From: Halomonas saccharevitans
GTDB taxonomy: Bacteria > Pseudomonadota > Gammaproteobacteria > Pseudomonadales > Halomonadaceae
Length of the DNA: 64,000 nt
Assembly: GCF_900116405.1 (NCBI RefSeq)
Contig: NZ_FPAQ01000004.1
Span: 1 to 64,000, forward strand
Direction of reading: 5' to 3'
A program made the translations under genes and the position numbers. Every line of letters starts with the position of its first letter. Within the stretch, counting starts at the first letter, position 1. Shown here in pieces: positions 8,510 through 16,915 of this stretch. Under the pieces are notes generated by a model that ran no database searches, was not told where the DNA came from, and saw only the letters and a program-made list of their open reading frames with translations.

Positions 8510-9715
8510 GTGATCGAGGAAGGCTTAACCCGCCTGCTGGAACGGCTGGAGCAGCGTGCCGCGGCACTGCTGTCGCTGCTGCGAGAGTCCCGCGTGCAGC
8601 AGGATGCCCTGCAGTCGCGACTCGCCGAGCTGGAGCGCCGTCGCGTTGAACTGGAAGCGAGCCATGCCGAGCGGGCCGCCGAAGCCCGCGAGGAGCAGGC
8701 CGCCCACCAGGCCCTGGCACAGCGCTGCCAGGAGCTCGAGGCGCGCATCAAGGACCTCGATGCCACTCGCCTGGAACTCGTCGAGGAGAACCGCGAGCTC
8801 GATGAGCAGAATCGCGAGCTCGAGTCGCACAATCGTCGCCTGCTGGCGCAGACGCATTCGCCCGCCGAGGCCGAGGCGGGCACGGTGCTCTTCCACCGCC
8901 AGGCGCGGCGGGCCCAGGGGCTCTCCGCGCTGATCGGCGAACGCCCGCGTCGCCAGCCGGCGGATGATGCCGTGGCCGAGTCGTCTGCTCGAGACATCGC
9001 CTCTGAGCCCCCCGCTGCGACGGCTGGTAGCACTGGTGGCAGCGCCGCCTCTGCCGACGACGAGCACGAAGCGCCGGCGCCGGCCAGGGTGGGCGAGCCG
9101 AGTGAACCCAGCGAGCCGAGCGAAGCGAACGCGCCTCACGCCGATGAGGCGCCGTCTCCCCAGGCGCTGCTGGACCAGTGGTATCGACGCTACTCCTCTA
9201 CCTTCTTCAAGGGCCATACCCGGCCGCTCAAGATCGGCATCCACGAGGAGCTGACCGCACGCGAGCCCTGGCCCGAGAAGCTCGTGCGCCGGGCGCTGGC
9301 CTGCTACGTCAATCTGCCGCGCTACCTCAAGTCGGTGCGCGAAGGCGCCTGGCGCCTCGATCTGGCCGGCGAGCCGGCGGGGCAGGTGGATGCCGCCGCC
9401 GCCGAGCATGCCCACAAGAAGCTCGAGCGGCTGCAGGCCGACCGTCGAGAGCGTGGGCGCACGGGCGCCGCCCGCGGCAATTCGCGGGGGGGCGCCAAGC
9501 GCCAGGGCGGTGCCGGCGGACAGGCCCGGCACGGCAGCCCCCGAGCCGATGATGCCCCGCCCGGGGGAAAGGGGAATAAGACAAACGCCGGCGATTCTCG
9601 CCCCGCCCAGTCATCCCCCTCGGCCACCAGACCATCCGCCACCCCCTCGGCGGCCGATCCCGCCAGCCTCGATGAGAAGCTCTCCGCACTGCTGGCCAAG
9701 CACAACCAGCGTTGA
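8510..9715 (+). CDS. ProQ/FinO-domain RNA-binding protein with long N-terminal coiled coil
   Basis: A 401-residue protein. Residues 5-125 form an uninterrupted heptad-like coiled coil rich in Glu, Arg, Gln and Leu (for example LVEENRELDEQNRELESHN). A low-complexity Ala/Glu/Pro/Ser linker follows (about 150-215), then a ProQ/FinO domain at about 219-308 (WYRRYSSTFFKGHTRPLKIG, LACYVNLPRYLKSVREGAWR, DLAGEPAG), and finally a basic, Gly/Arg/Lys-rich disordered tail. FinO-domain proteins bind structured sRNAs and mRNA 3' ends and act as RNA chaperones. I chose the GTG at 8510, which has GGAGG seven bases upstream, over the ATG at 8456. The E. coli ProQ has no such coiled coil, so this version may oligomerise. 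hfq is also in this window (57468). Confidence 0.85.
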   Translation: MIEEGLTRLLERLEQRAAALLSLLRESRVQQDALQSRLAELERRRVELEASHAERAAEAREEQAAHQALAQRCQELEARIKDLDATRLELVEENRELDEQNRELESHNRRLLAQTHSPAEAEAGTVLFHRQARRAQGLSALIGERPRRQPADDAVAESSARDIASEPPAATAGSTGGSAASADDEHEAPAPARVGEPSEPSEPSEANAPHADEAPSPQALLDQWYRRYSSTFFKGHTRPLKIGIHEELTAREPWPEKLVRRALACYVNLPRYLKSVREGAWRLDLAGEPAGQVDAAAAEHAHKKLERLQADRRERGRTGAARGNSRGGAKRQGGAGGQARHGSPRADDAPPGGKGNKTNAGDSRPAQSSPSATRPSATPSAADPASLDEKLSALLAKHNQR

Positions 9716-10115
9716 CTTCCCGCCGACTTGTCTTCGTCATATTCGCAGGGCATGATGGAGCCGCTCATCGCGCCAGGCGCTCGATTCGGCGGCCGTCACG
9801 CCGGCTTGAGCAGTGGGCTCGCCGGGACGGCGCCCATTTCGCCAGGCAGGAGGATGCACGGACGAACGGTGTTCGCAGGGAAGGAAAACAGTGTTTTTTT
9901 CTTGTTGCGTTCCCCGAATCCCCGGTATAGAGTTCCTCCTGCGAGCATTGGACTATAACTCAGGCTTCGCCGCGGTCTGGCTCGCGACCTGTCCTCCCGA
10001 GAGGGAGCCCCAGGCACGAGAACCGGCACCAAGACCGGCCAAGCCCGCTGACCCGCTCACCAAGACCGGGCAGCCACGATCGAAACAGCAAGCTAGTCAA
10101 TAAGGAACTATCGCA
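9716..10115. other. Non-coding gap before porin, with long 5' leader
   Basis: About 400 bases without a supported gene. The first 180 bases show no clear structure. From about 9890 the GC falls and a promoter candidate appears (see 9902-9931). The transcript would then carry an untranslated leader of about 175 bases before the porin start, a place where porin genes are often controlled by small RNAs; no specific pairing site is claimed. Confidence 0.5.
9902..9931 (+). promoter_or_regulatory. Sigma-70-type promoter candidate for the porin gene
   Basis: TTGTTG (9902-9907), an 18-base spacer and TATAGA (9926-9931), preceded by a T-run at 9894-9900. It is the best -35/-10 pair in the gap upstream of the porin gene. 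Confidence 0.5.
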
Positions 10116-11267
10116 ATGAAAAAGACACTGTTAGCGACTGCTATCGCCGGTGCCCTGGCCGCTTCCGGCGCCCAGGCCGCCACCGTCTACAACCAGGACG
10201 GCACCAAGCTCGACCTGTACGGCAATCTGCAGATTGCCTACCGTACCATCGAGCGCGCTGACGCAAATACTGGTGACGTTGAGTCTAAAGACGATCTCTT
10301 CGACAACGGTTCCACCCTGGGTGTGGCCGGCGAGCACGTGATCTACGACGGGCTGACCGGCTACTTCAAGTACGAGTTCGAAGGCAACGCCGACGAGGCT
10401 AAGACTCAAGGCGGTCTGAACAGCGGCGACCAGGCCTACTTCGGCCTGAAGGGTAACTTCGGTGACTCGCGCCTGGGTTCCTGGGATCCGCTGATCGACG
10501 ACTGGATCCAGGACCCGATCACCAACAACGAGTACTTCGACGTCTCCGACTCCAACAGCCGCATCGTGGGTGTCGAGGATTCGCGTGAAGGCAACAAGCT
10601 GCAGTACATGTCGCCCTCCTTCGGCGGCCTGCAGTTCGCCCTGGGTACCCAGTACGAGGGTGACTTCGAAAGCAACGGCTCTGAAACTGTTGACGGCGTC
10701 GGTAACTCCACTCTGAACGTGAACCAGGACGACGACAGTACTGCCTCCTTCTTCGGTGGCGTGAAGTACACCGCCGGCGCCTTCTCCATCGCCGCGGTCT
10801 ACGACAACCTGGGCAACAACGACGGTGACTACACCGGTGTTGACTCTGACGACAACGCCATCAGCGGCGACTTCGACGCCGGCGACCAGTACGGTATCAC
10901 CGCCCAGTACACCGTCGATACCCTGCGCGTGGCTGCCAAGATCGAGCGCTTCGAGTCCGACAACGACTTCGTTGCCGACACCAACTTCTACGGCGTGGGT
11001 GCCCGCTACGGCTACGGCATGGGCGACATCTACGGCGCCTACCAGTACGTCGACGTGGGTGGTGGCGACTTCATCGATACCGCCGACGACGCCTTGACCA
11101 GCGGCGACTGGCCGAACGAGCGCGAAGACGAGAGCTACAACGAGATGATGATCGGGGCGACCTACAACATCTCCGACGCCATGTACACCTTCGTCGAGGC
11201 CGCCTGGTACGATCGCGAAGGCGATGTCGATGACGGTATGGCCGTGGGTGCCGTCTACCTGTTCTAA
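10116..11267 (+). CDS. Acidic outer-membrane general porin
   Basis: A 383-residue Gram-negative porin of the OmpC/OmpF type, forming a 16-strand trimeric diffusion channel. Signal peptide 1-21 (MKKTLLATAIAGALAASGAQA). The mature protein starts ATVYNQDGTKLDLYGNLQIAY, has the repeated aromatic girdle pattern of beta strands, a loop-3-like SRLGSWDPLIDDW segment, and ends in a C-terminal Phe (YLF) recognised by the BAM complex. It is extremely rich in Asp and Glu, as expected for a halophile surface protein. AAGGA lies at the ribosome-binding distance. Codon choice is very uniform (AAC, GAC, TAC), which suggests high expression. It is followed by a strong terminator and so is probably monocistronic. 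Confidence 0.93.
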   Translation: MKKTLLATAIAGALAASGAQAATVYNQDGTKLDLYGNLQIAYRTIERADANTGDVESKDDLFDNGSTLGVAGEHVIYDGLTGYFKYEFEGNADEAKTQGGLNSGDQAYFGLKGNFGDSRLGSWDPLIDDWIQDPITNNEYFDVSDSNSRIVGVEDSREGNKLQYMSPSFGGLQFALGTQYEGDFESNGSETVDGVGNSTLNVNQDDDSTASFFGGVKYTAGAFSIAAVYDNLGNNDGDYTGVDSDDNAISGDFDAGDQYGITAQYTVDTLRVAAKIERFESDNDFVADTNFYGVGARYGYGMGDIYGAYQYVDVGGGDFIDTADDALTSGDWPNEREDESYNEMMIGATYNISDAMYTFVEAAWYDREGDVDDGMAVGAVYLF

Positions 11268-11310
11268 TCCCCTCGCAGGATCCTCCTGCCCGTAGGGTGG
11301 AACACCGAAA

Positions 11311-11336
11311 GCCGATCCTCCGGGGTCGGCTTTTTT
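11311..11336 (+). terminator. Rho-independent terminator after porin
   Basis: Stem GCCGATCC / GGGTCGGC with a four-base loop, followed by six T residues. Confidence 0.88.
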
Positions 11337-11370
11337 CATTCAGGACGTATCAGGACATAGGCGAGGGTTC

Positions 11371-12408
11371 ATGAAACAGCCGATCATCACCGCAAGCCTG
11401 CTGGCCCTGGGGCTGGGGCTCGCCAGCGCCCCGGCGCTCGCCAGCGAGACGGCGGAGCGCTTCCGCGAGCAGGGCAAGCAGCTCGACCTGACCGGCTTCC
11501 TGCAGGCCGACAACGACGCCCGCAGCCGCAGCTTCCTCTACGGCAGCCCCCATGAGCATGACTTCACCGTCAAGCAGGCGGGCGAGTACCTGTTCGAGAG
11601 CGAAGTGCCGGGCGGCGAGTCCGAGGACTACCGCGTGGCCGCGGCGCTGCTGGACGACCAGGGCCGGGTGATCGCCCGGGGCGAGGCGCTGGGCCAGAAC
11701 GGCGGGCTCGCCATGCGCCAGCGCCTGGCGCCGGGCGACTACGTGCTGCGCGTCGAGGGGCGCAAGTTCGGTACGCGCAGCACCACGGGCAACAGCTTCT
11801 ATATCACCGTCGCCGGCCTGGATGAGAACGGGCGCCGCCTCGAGGAGGGCGTCAGCGACGGCCAGGGGCTGATCTTCAGCGGCAGCGCGCGAGAGGGCAA
11901 TCGCAGCGTCTTCGTGCGCGGCCGGGACGACGACGTGGCGACCCTCGCCGCACCGGCACCCGAGACGAGTGGCGGCGCGGCGACCGGCGAGGCGTCCGCC
12001 AGCGCGGCAGCGAGCGCCGCCCCGCAGGCCGAAGCGCAGGCGCCCTCCGCCGAGCAAGCACCGGCCCAGGCCTCGAGCGGCGTGGAGACCATCGTCACCG
12101 ACGTGAAGATTCGCGCCCGCGGCGAGGTGCTGACCTTCGACATGGCCGAGCGCGGCAGCGTCGCCATTACCACCTCGACCTATCCGACCGGCTACGAGGA
12201 TACCTACCGCCTCGAGCTCGAGGTGCTGGACGCCGACGGCCGAGTGGTCGCCGAGGGCGCCGGCGAGGGCTTCGACGGCGACGTGGACATGCAGACCGAG
12301 TTGTCACCGGGCCGCTATCGCATCCGCGTGCAGGGCCAGAAGTTCGGCTCGGCGATGTCCGGCGTCAACAACTACGAGCTCAAGGTGCAGAAGCGGGATC
12401 GCCCGTAG
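11371..12408 (+). CDS. Exported protein with two PPC-like beta-sandwich repeats
   Basis: A 345-residue protein with signal peptide 1-24 (ends ALGLGLASAPALA). It contains two homologous halves, about residues 66-148 and 258-343, joined by an Ala/Pro/Glu-rich linker. Each half has the pattern YRV or YRL, a (L/V)LDxxGRV(I/V)A(R/E)G element, an (L/E)(A/S)PG(D/R)Y turn and a closing (R/Q)GxKFG sequence before N(S/N)(F/Y). This resembles pre-peptidase C-terminal (PPC) domains, which are found in secreted hydrolases and adhesion proteins. No catalytic domain is seen, so it may be a stand-alone periplasmic or surface-binding protein. It follows the porin terminator and is separated from it. Function unknown. 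Confidence 0.65.
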   Translation: MKQPIITASLLALGLGLASAPALASETAERFREQGKQLDLTGFLQADNDARSRSFLYGSPHEHDFTVKQAGEYLFESEVPGGESEDYRVAAALLDDQGRVIARGEALGQNGGLAMRQRLAPGDYVLRVEGRKFGTRSTTGNSFYITVAGLDENGRRLEEGVSDGQGLIFSGSAREGNRSVFVRGRDDDVATLAAPAPETSGGAATGEASASAAASAAPQAEAQAPSAEQAPAQASSGVETIVTDVKIRARGEVLTFDMAERGSVAITTSTYPTGYEDTYRLELEVLDADGRVVAEGAGEGFDGDVDMQTELSPGRYRIRVQGQKFGSAMSGVNNYELKVQKRDRP

Positions 12409-12452
12409 CTTCGCCACGACGGCCGTGGCAGACGACGATCCTTGGAGATGAA

Positions 12453-12487
12453 GAGGCCCACGGCGCACAGGCGCCGCGGGCCTCTTT
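12453..12487. terminator. Bidirectional terminator between convergent genes
   Basis: GAGGCCC / GGGCCTC outer stem with CGGCG / CGCCG inner stem, followed by TTT on the + side and preceded by AA-rich bases. It sits between the PPC-repeat gene (+) and the small exported-peptide gene (-), so it may serve both. Confidence 0.7.
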
Positions 12488-12528
12488 GTTGGGCGTTACG
12501 GTATCAGGCATCGAGGGCCCGCTGGCCG

Positions 12529-12747
12529 TCAAGAATCCTGGTCGTCGAGCATCATCTGGATCATTTCCTCGAGTGCCTCGACCTTTTCCTCGAGCGCCTC
12601 GACTTCGCCCTCCTGCTCAGACGTCTGGACGTATTGTTCGTTGATCTTCTCCATGTGCTCCTCGATGGCCGCGGAGTCCATGGCCTGCGCGGCACCGCCC
12701 ATCAGCAGCAGGGTCAGGAAGCCGGCAGTCAGCGTCTTGATGTTCAT
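12529..12747 (-). CDS. Small exported acidic coiled-coil protein (72 residues)
   Basis: Signal peptide 1-22 (MNIKTLTAGFLTLLLMGGAAQA) followed by about 50 residues that are almost wholly helical and acidic, with two near-identical heptads (VEALEEK VEALEEM). There is no lipobox Cys, so a soluble periplasmic peptide is expected. I chose the ATG at 12747, which has GAGGTG upstream, rather than one four codons earlier. It has its own 5' hairpin (12776-12795). A role as a periplasmic chaperone-like or scaffold peptide (compare Lpp-like and Spy-like small helices) is possible but not shown. Not recognised as a named family. Confidence 0.65.
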   Translation of the reverse strand: MNIKTLTAGFLTLLLMGGAAQAMDSAAIEEHMEKINEQYVQTSEQEGEVEALEEKVEALEEMIQMMLDDQDS

Positions 12748-12775
12748 GGGGCACCTCACATGTGACGAAATGGTC

Positions 12776-12795
12776 AGGACCTGCCACCAGGTCCT
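12776..12795 (-). promoter_or_regulatory. Perfect hairpin in leader of the small exported-peptide gene
   Basis: AGGACCTG and CAGGTCCT form an uninterrupted 8-bp stem with a four-base loop, about 30 bases upstream of the start codon on the minus strand. It could be a transcript-stabilising leader or a protein-binding palindrome; no T-run follows in the direction of the gene. Confidence 0.45.
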
Positions 12796-12956
12796 ATTTA
12801 GTTGGTGTCTCCCTGCTCGCGTTCCTTACAGCGGGCAATGGACCCTCCTGCACTATGGCACTGGATCCATCACCCGACCATGTTCCGAGGCCCGCAGGCG
12901 AAGCCACCGCTTATCGAGAGATCTAAAAGCCTGGCCGGCCAGAGCCCGTGCCGGCC

Positions 12957-14144
12957 TCAGAAGCGGTACTTCACCATGCCCTGCAGGCGCAGGGCGTCGC
13001 CGTCACGGCCATCGACCACCTCGCGTGTGTGGTAACCGGCCTCCAGGCCGTAGCTGACGCGCTCGATGGGCGACCAGATGTAGTTCAGGTGCAGCGCCTC
13101 GAACTGCTCGTTGGCGCTCTTCACGTTGACGATGCCGGTCTCGCGGGCATCGTCCAGATCGGCCTTGGAAATGCCATAGCCCAGGTTGACGGTGCCCGGC
13201 CCGGCCTTGAGGCTCATGCCGACGTTGGCGCCCCAGGCGGTGACGGTGTCGATGTCACCCTGTGACAGGTAGCCCGGCGCCGAGGGGTTGTTCTGCAGGT
13301 ATTCGCCGATGCCGTCGCCGTAGGTCAGGGCGCCGCGCAGGGTCAGGCGCTCGCTGGCCCGGTAGCGAGCCGCCAGGTTCAGGCCCCAGCCCGTGGCGCT
13401 GTCGTCGACGCCCGAGAGGCCATCGTCGCTTTCGACCTCCAGCTGACGCAGCATCGCAGAGGCCGAGTAGTCGAGCCCCGCGGCCCGGCTCTGGTAGCGC
13501 AGCGTCAGGTCGGGCAGGCCGGTCTTGGCATCCTCGGCCACTTGATAGATGCCGCCTCCGGCCTTGAACGCCTCGGCAACGCCGTCCCGATAATCCTCGG
13601 GGTCGGGGTTTTCCAGGGCGAGGTGCCACTGGCCCCAGGAGTAGCGCAGCTGTGCCTTGCGGCCGATCTTGCTCTGGCCCGGCTGAGGCGCGAGGTCGAT
13701 GGTCGGCGTCTTGCCCAGCCGGCTGCCGAAGTTGGTCCAGGTCTTGCCCGCCAGCACCCCGTTCCAGCTGCCGTAGGCGTGGCGCAGTCGCAGGTCGCCA
13801 CCCTCCGGCGCGTTATCGAACCAGTCGACTTCCACGCGGGTGACGAGCTGGCTATCGCCGGCGGGCGTGGCCGTCTTGAAGCCCAGGCGTGACTGATAGG
13901 CGTGCATCGTGGTGTGCCCATCGCTGCCGTCGGGCTGGCCATCGATGCGGATGCGCGGGCGAGCCGCCAGGTCGCCCAGTTCGTTGTCCACGTCGTAGAT
14001 CATGTCCAGCTTGGCATAGCCGTAGAGGCTGACGTCGGTGTCGCCGATCTCGATATCCACGGCGTGGGCGGTGCCGGCGATCGCCAGGCCGAGAGCGCCG
14101 GCCGCCAGGCAAGAGGCGCGCTTCAGGGAGACATGCGGTGTCAT
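12957..14144 (-). CDS. DcaP-like outer-membrane porin
   Basis: A 395-residue protein with a signal peptide of about 28 residues (ends AIAGTAHA), a mature start VDIEIGDTDVSLYGYAKLD, repeated amphipathic beta strands and a C-terminal Phe (KYRF). The layout, an N-terminal LYGYAKLD strand, LGFKTATP, VEVDWF and a NFGSRLGKTPTIDLAP block, is closest to DcaP-type trimeric porins, which carry small anionic molecules such as dicarboxylates; I cannot exclude another porin group. It is divergent from the copper-receptor gene with about 500 AT-rich bases between them. The substrate is not readable from sequence. Confidence 0.7.
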   Translation of the reverse strand: MTPHVSLKRASCLAAGALGLAIAGTAHAVDIEIGDTDVSLYGYAKLDMIYDVDNELGDLAARPRIRIDGQPDGSDGHTTMHAYQSRLGFKTATPAGDSQLVTRVEVDWFDNAPEGGDLRLRHAYGSWNGVLAGKTWTNFGSRLGKTPTIDLAPQPGQSKIGRKAQLRYSWGQWHLALENPDPEDYRDGVAEAFKAGGGIYQVAEDAKTGLPDLTLRYQSRAAGLDYSASAMLRQLEVESDDGLSGVDDSATGWGLNLAARYRASERLTLRGALTYGDGIGEYLQNNPSAPGYLSQGDIDTVTAWGANVGMSLKAGPGTVNLGYGISKADLDDARETGIVNVKSANEQFEALHLNYIWSPIERVSYGLEAGYHTREVVDGRDGDALRLQGMVKYRF

Positions 14145-14643
14145 CGGGTCGTTTCCTTGTGCAGTTTCGCCGCCGAAGCGGGGGAGGTTCGGCGACGCCC
14201 GTGGCTCCCCTGATGATCCCGGTGCCGCCGATGGTTGACATGCTAACCATCCCTAGACGGGCTTCCCATATAAGCAAGTGTTTAAAACTTGATTTGCCTC
14301 AATGAACGGTAAAAACCACGTTTTTTTATCAAAAAGACGACAAGATGAGTCGTTTTAAAGGATTAACGTCATATTATGGTCTTGCGATGAATCAATCGCG
14401 GGTCGGGTTTTTGGAGCCAATCGAAGCTCGGCTGTCAACGAGAAGCACAGTGTGACGAGTCTGTTAAACCGAGACGTCGGGGCGTGATAGCGTCTGGCAG
14501 AGATGGTTATCCCGCCTCTGATGGTCTCGTGCCGATGCCCTCGGGATCTCTGCGTCGATGCGGCAACCTGACTCATTCCGGGTCATTCCGCGCCAGATTA
14601 TTATTCTTTTATCTTATAAAATTATTCAAAAGAGTACGGGATA
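14145..14643. promoter_or_regulatory. AT-rich divergent regulatory region (porin / TonB receptor)
   Basis: About 500 bases with two distinctly low-GC islands: 14268-14400 (T- and A-tracts near 14318-14335, and the hairpin ACGAC/GTCGT nearby) and 14596-14643 just before the receptor gene (contains TATAAA at 14615-14620). GATAATGAT at 14640-14648 overlaps the receptor start codon and equals half of the Fur-box consensus. No gene is supported in this stretch. Confidence 0.55.
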
Positions 14644-16653
14644 ATGATCACGCCAATGTGTCGTCGCCTGCCGCTGGTGGCCTGCATCGCCGCCTGGAGC
14701 AGCGTTGCCCAGGCCGAGACCGATACCCTCGCCACCATGATCATCGAAGGGAGTGCCGGCGTTCCCGGCGAGTCATCGATCACACCCCGCCAGTCGCCGG
14801 CGCCGGCAGCCGATGCCGGCGAGTGGCTGAGGCGAATCAACGGCGTTGAGGCGATCCGCATGGGCGGTCACGGTCTCGATCCGGTGATTCGTGGCCAGCA
14901 GGGCAATGCGCTGAACATCCTGGTGGATGGCGGCTATGTCTTCGGCGCCTGTCCCAACCGCATGGATCCGCCCACCGCCTATGCGCCACTGCAGAGCTTC
15001 GATCGGGTGACGGTGAGCAAGGGGGTGACCACGCTTCAACATGGTGCCGGTGGCAGCGGTGGCACCGTACTCTTCGAGCGGCTGCCGCCGGCGTTTTCGG
15101 GGCGTAACGTCCAGCAGCGGGGCAGCGTGGGGGCGAGCTTCGACGACAACGGTGAGCGTGCCGGTCTCTACGCCAACCTGGTGGCTGGAAACGAGAATGG
15201 CTACTGGCGGCTTAACGGCGAGCGGCAACAGGCCAACGATTACGAAGACGGCGACGGCCGGCGCATCCACAGCGGTTACGAGACCACCAGCGGCGGCGTC
15301 ACTCTGGGGTTCACACCCACGGACGACACCGAGGTGGCGTTCGGTTACGAGGGCGTGCGCGAGCGCGACGTCGCGTTTGCCGGCGCCGGCATGGATTCTC
15401 CAAAGAGCGACAACGACACCCTGCGAGTCCGCCTCGATCACGCCTTCTCCGATACCCTGCGGGTGGAGAACCGCCTGCAGTTCACGACCATCGATCACGT
15501 GATGGACAACTACACGCTGCGCGACGCGCCGATGATGAAGATGCGTTCGCCCACCGAGTCCGACACACTCACCTGGAAGAGCATAGTGGTGCAGCAGCAG
15601 GCCAACAGCGACCTGCGATTCGGGCTCAATGTGCTGCAGAATACCCGCGACGCGCGGATCATCAACGATTCGAAGGACGTGGTGGCGTTCCTCTCCTGGC
15701 CGGACGTGACTACCCGCCAGTCGGGGGCGTTCGCCGAGCTGGATCACTATCTGGGCGAGCGCACCACCCTGAGCGGCGGCCTGCGGCTGGACTATTCCGA
15801 GGCCAGCGCCGATGCCGCCCACCAGGCCAGCGAGACGGGCGTGGTGGCGGTCGATCTCTACCGGCGCGAGTACGGGGTGGCGGGCGACCTGGACCACGAG
15901 GCCTGGCTGGTGGGCGGCTTCCTGCGCGGCGAGCAGCGCCTGAACGACACCGACACCCTCTATGCCAGCTTGAGCCGCGCCGAGCGCGACGCCGACGCCA
16001 CCGAGCGCTACTTCGCCAAGGGCGACTGGGTGGGCAATCCCGGCCTCGACCCCGAGGTGCATCACCAGCTCGACGTGGGCTTCGAGCGTCGTCTGGCACA
16101 CGCCGGGATTGAGCTGACGGCCTTCGCCGACCGCGTCGATGACTATATCTACCGCGCCGAAACCACTGGCGGGGTGAGCACGTACCGCAATATCGATGCG
16201 ACGCTCTATGGCATTGAGCTCTCCGGTGATCTGCGCTGGGCTCGGCATTGGGAGACGCGGGGACAGCTGAGCTGGGTGCGTGGCGACAACCTGGATGATG
16301 GCGGCGCCCTGTCCGATATTGCGCCGCTGCGCGGGCGGCTCTCGCAGTTTCATGTGCGCGAGGCCTGGGAGGCCGGCCTTACCGCCCGTTTCTCCGATGC
16401 CCAGGACCGCCTGGGGCCAGGCGAGGTCTCCACGGCAGGCTATGTGGTGCTGGATGCCGAAGCGGCCTGGCATGGGCGGGCCATGACCCTGCGCGCGGGC
16501 GTCAGTAACCTGCTCGACAAGACCTACAGTGACTTTCTCAATCGCAACCGCAGCGCCAGCGATCCTTTCCTGGCCGAGGATCCAGACAATCAGGATCTGC
16601 CGCTGAACGAACCCGGACGCAGCCTCTGGGTGGGCGTCGATTATCGTTTCTGA
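14644..16653 (+). CDS. TonB-dependent copper receptor (OprC/NosA type)
   Basis: A 669-residue outer-membrane receptor. Signal peptide 1-24, plug domain about 55-165, then a 22-strand barrel ending in YRF. The plug shows GLDPVIRGQQGNALNILVDG and then ACPNRMDPPTAY; Cys103 and Met107 form the CxxxM copper-binding motif of OprC/NosA. This sets it apart from siderophore receptors, which lack CPNRMDPP. The family takes up copper ions with energy from TonB-ExbBD, often for nitrous-oxide reductase or oxidase maturation. The expected TonB box is only weakly visible after the signal peptide (TDTLATMIIEG). A Fur-like half-site overlaps the start. No copper chaperone or nos gene is adjacent. Confidence 0.85.
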   Translation: MITPMCRRLPLVACIAAWSSVAQAETDTLATMIIEGSAGVPGESSITPRQSPAPAADAGEWLRRINGVEAIRMGGHGLDPVIRGQQGNALNILVDGGYVFGACPNRMDPPTAYAPLQSFDRVTVSKGVTTLQHGAGGSGGTVLFERLPPAFSGRNVQQRGSVGASFDDNGERAGLYANLVAGNENGYWRLNGERQQANDYEDGDGRRIHSGYETTSGGVTLGFTPTDDTEVAFGYEGVRERDVAFAGAGMDSPKSDNDTLRVRLDHAFSDTLRVENRLQFTTIDHVMDNYTLRDAPMMKMRSPTESDTLTWKSIVVQQQANSDLRFGLNVLQNTRDARIINDSKDVVAFLSWPDVTTRQSGAFAELDHYLGERTTLSGGLRLDYSEASADAAHQASETGVVAVDLYRREYGVAGDLDHEAWLVGGFLRGEQRLNDTDTLYASLSRAERDADATERYFAKGDWVGNPGLDPEVHHQLDVGFERRLAHAGIELTAFADRVDDYIYRAETTGGVSTYRNIDATLYGIELSGDLRWARHWETRGQLSWVRGDNLDDGGALSDIAPLRGRLSQFHVREAWEAGLTARFSDAQDRLGPGEVSTAGYVVLDAEAAWHGRAMTLRAGVSNLLDKTYSDFLNRNRSASDPFLAEDPDNQDLPLNEPGRSLWVGVDYRF

Positions 16654-16709
16654 TTGATCAGCGTGGGGCGCGTGTCGAAAAGACGGGAAGGTGAGGCTGG
16701 GGGATAGTT

Positions 16710-16786
16710 TGGCGCCCCCATCAGGATTCGAACCTGAGACCTTCCCCTTAGGAGGGGGACGCTCTATCCAGCTGAGCTATGGGGGC
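16710..16786 (-). tRNA. tRNA-Arg (anticodon CCT)
   Basis: Acceptor stem GCCCCCA / TGGGGGC, discriminator G and an encoded 3' CCA. D-arm TAGCTCAGCTGGATAGAGC, anticodon loop CTCCTAA (CCT, reads AGG), T-arm with GGTTCGAATCC. All four arms pair. Confidence 0.97.
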
Positions 16787-16915
16787 GCGACGCAGCGCAT
16801 TATAAGCGCCTGAACGGCCGAGATAAACCCGCGCCACTCCCGGGCAGTGTCCCGGGCCATGAGTCCGGCGCGATTCCCGGGTAGAATGCGCCCATCTTAG
16901 CTTCCGGTGGCCGGC

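Noticed and set aside
9728..9958. 76-codon frame before the porin
   Set aside because: It runs over the promoter candidate and has no ribosome site or family likeness.
14773..16473. 566-codon antisense frame in the TonB receptor gene
   Set aside because: No signal peptide, domain or ribosome site; receptor motifs on the other strand are decisive.
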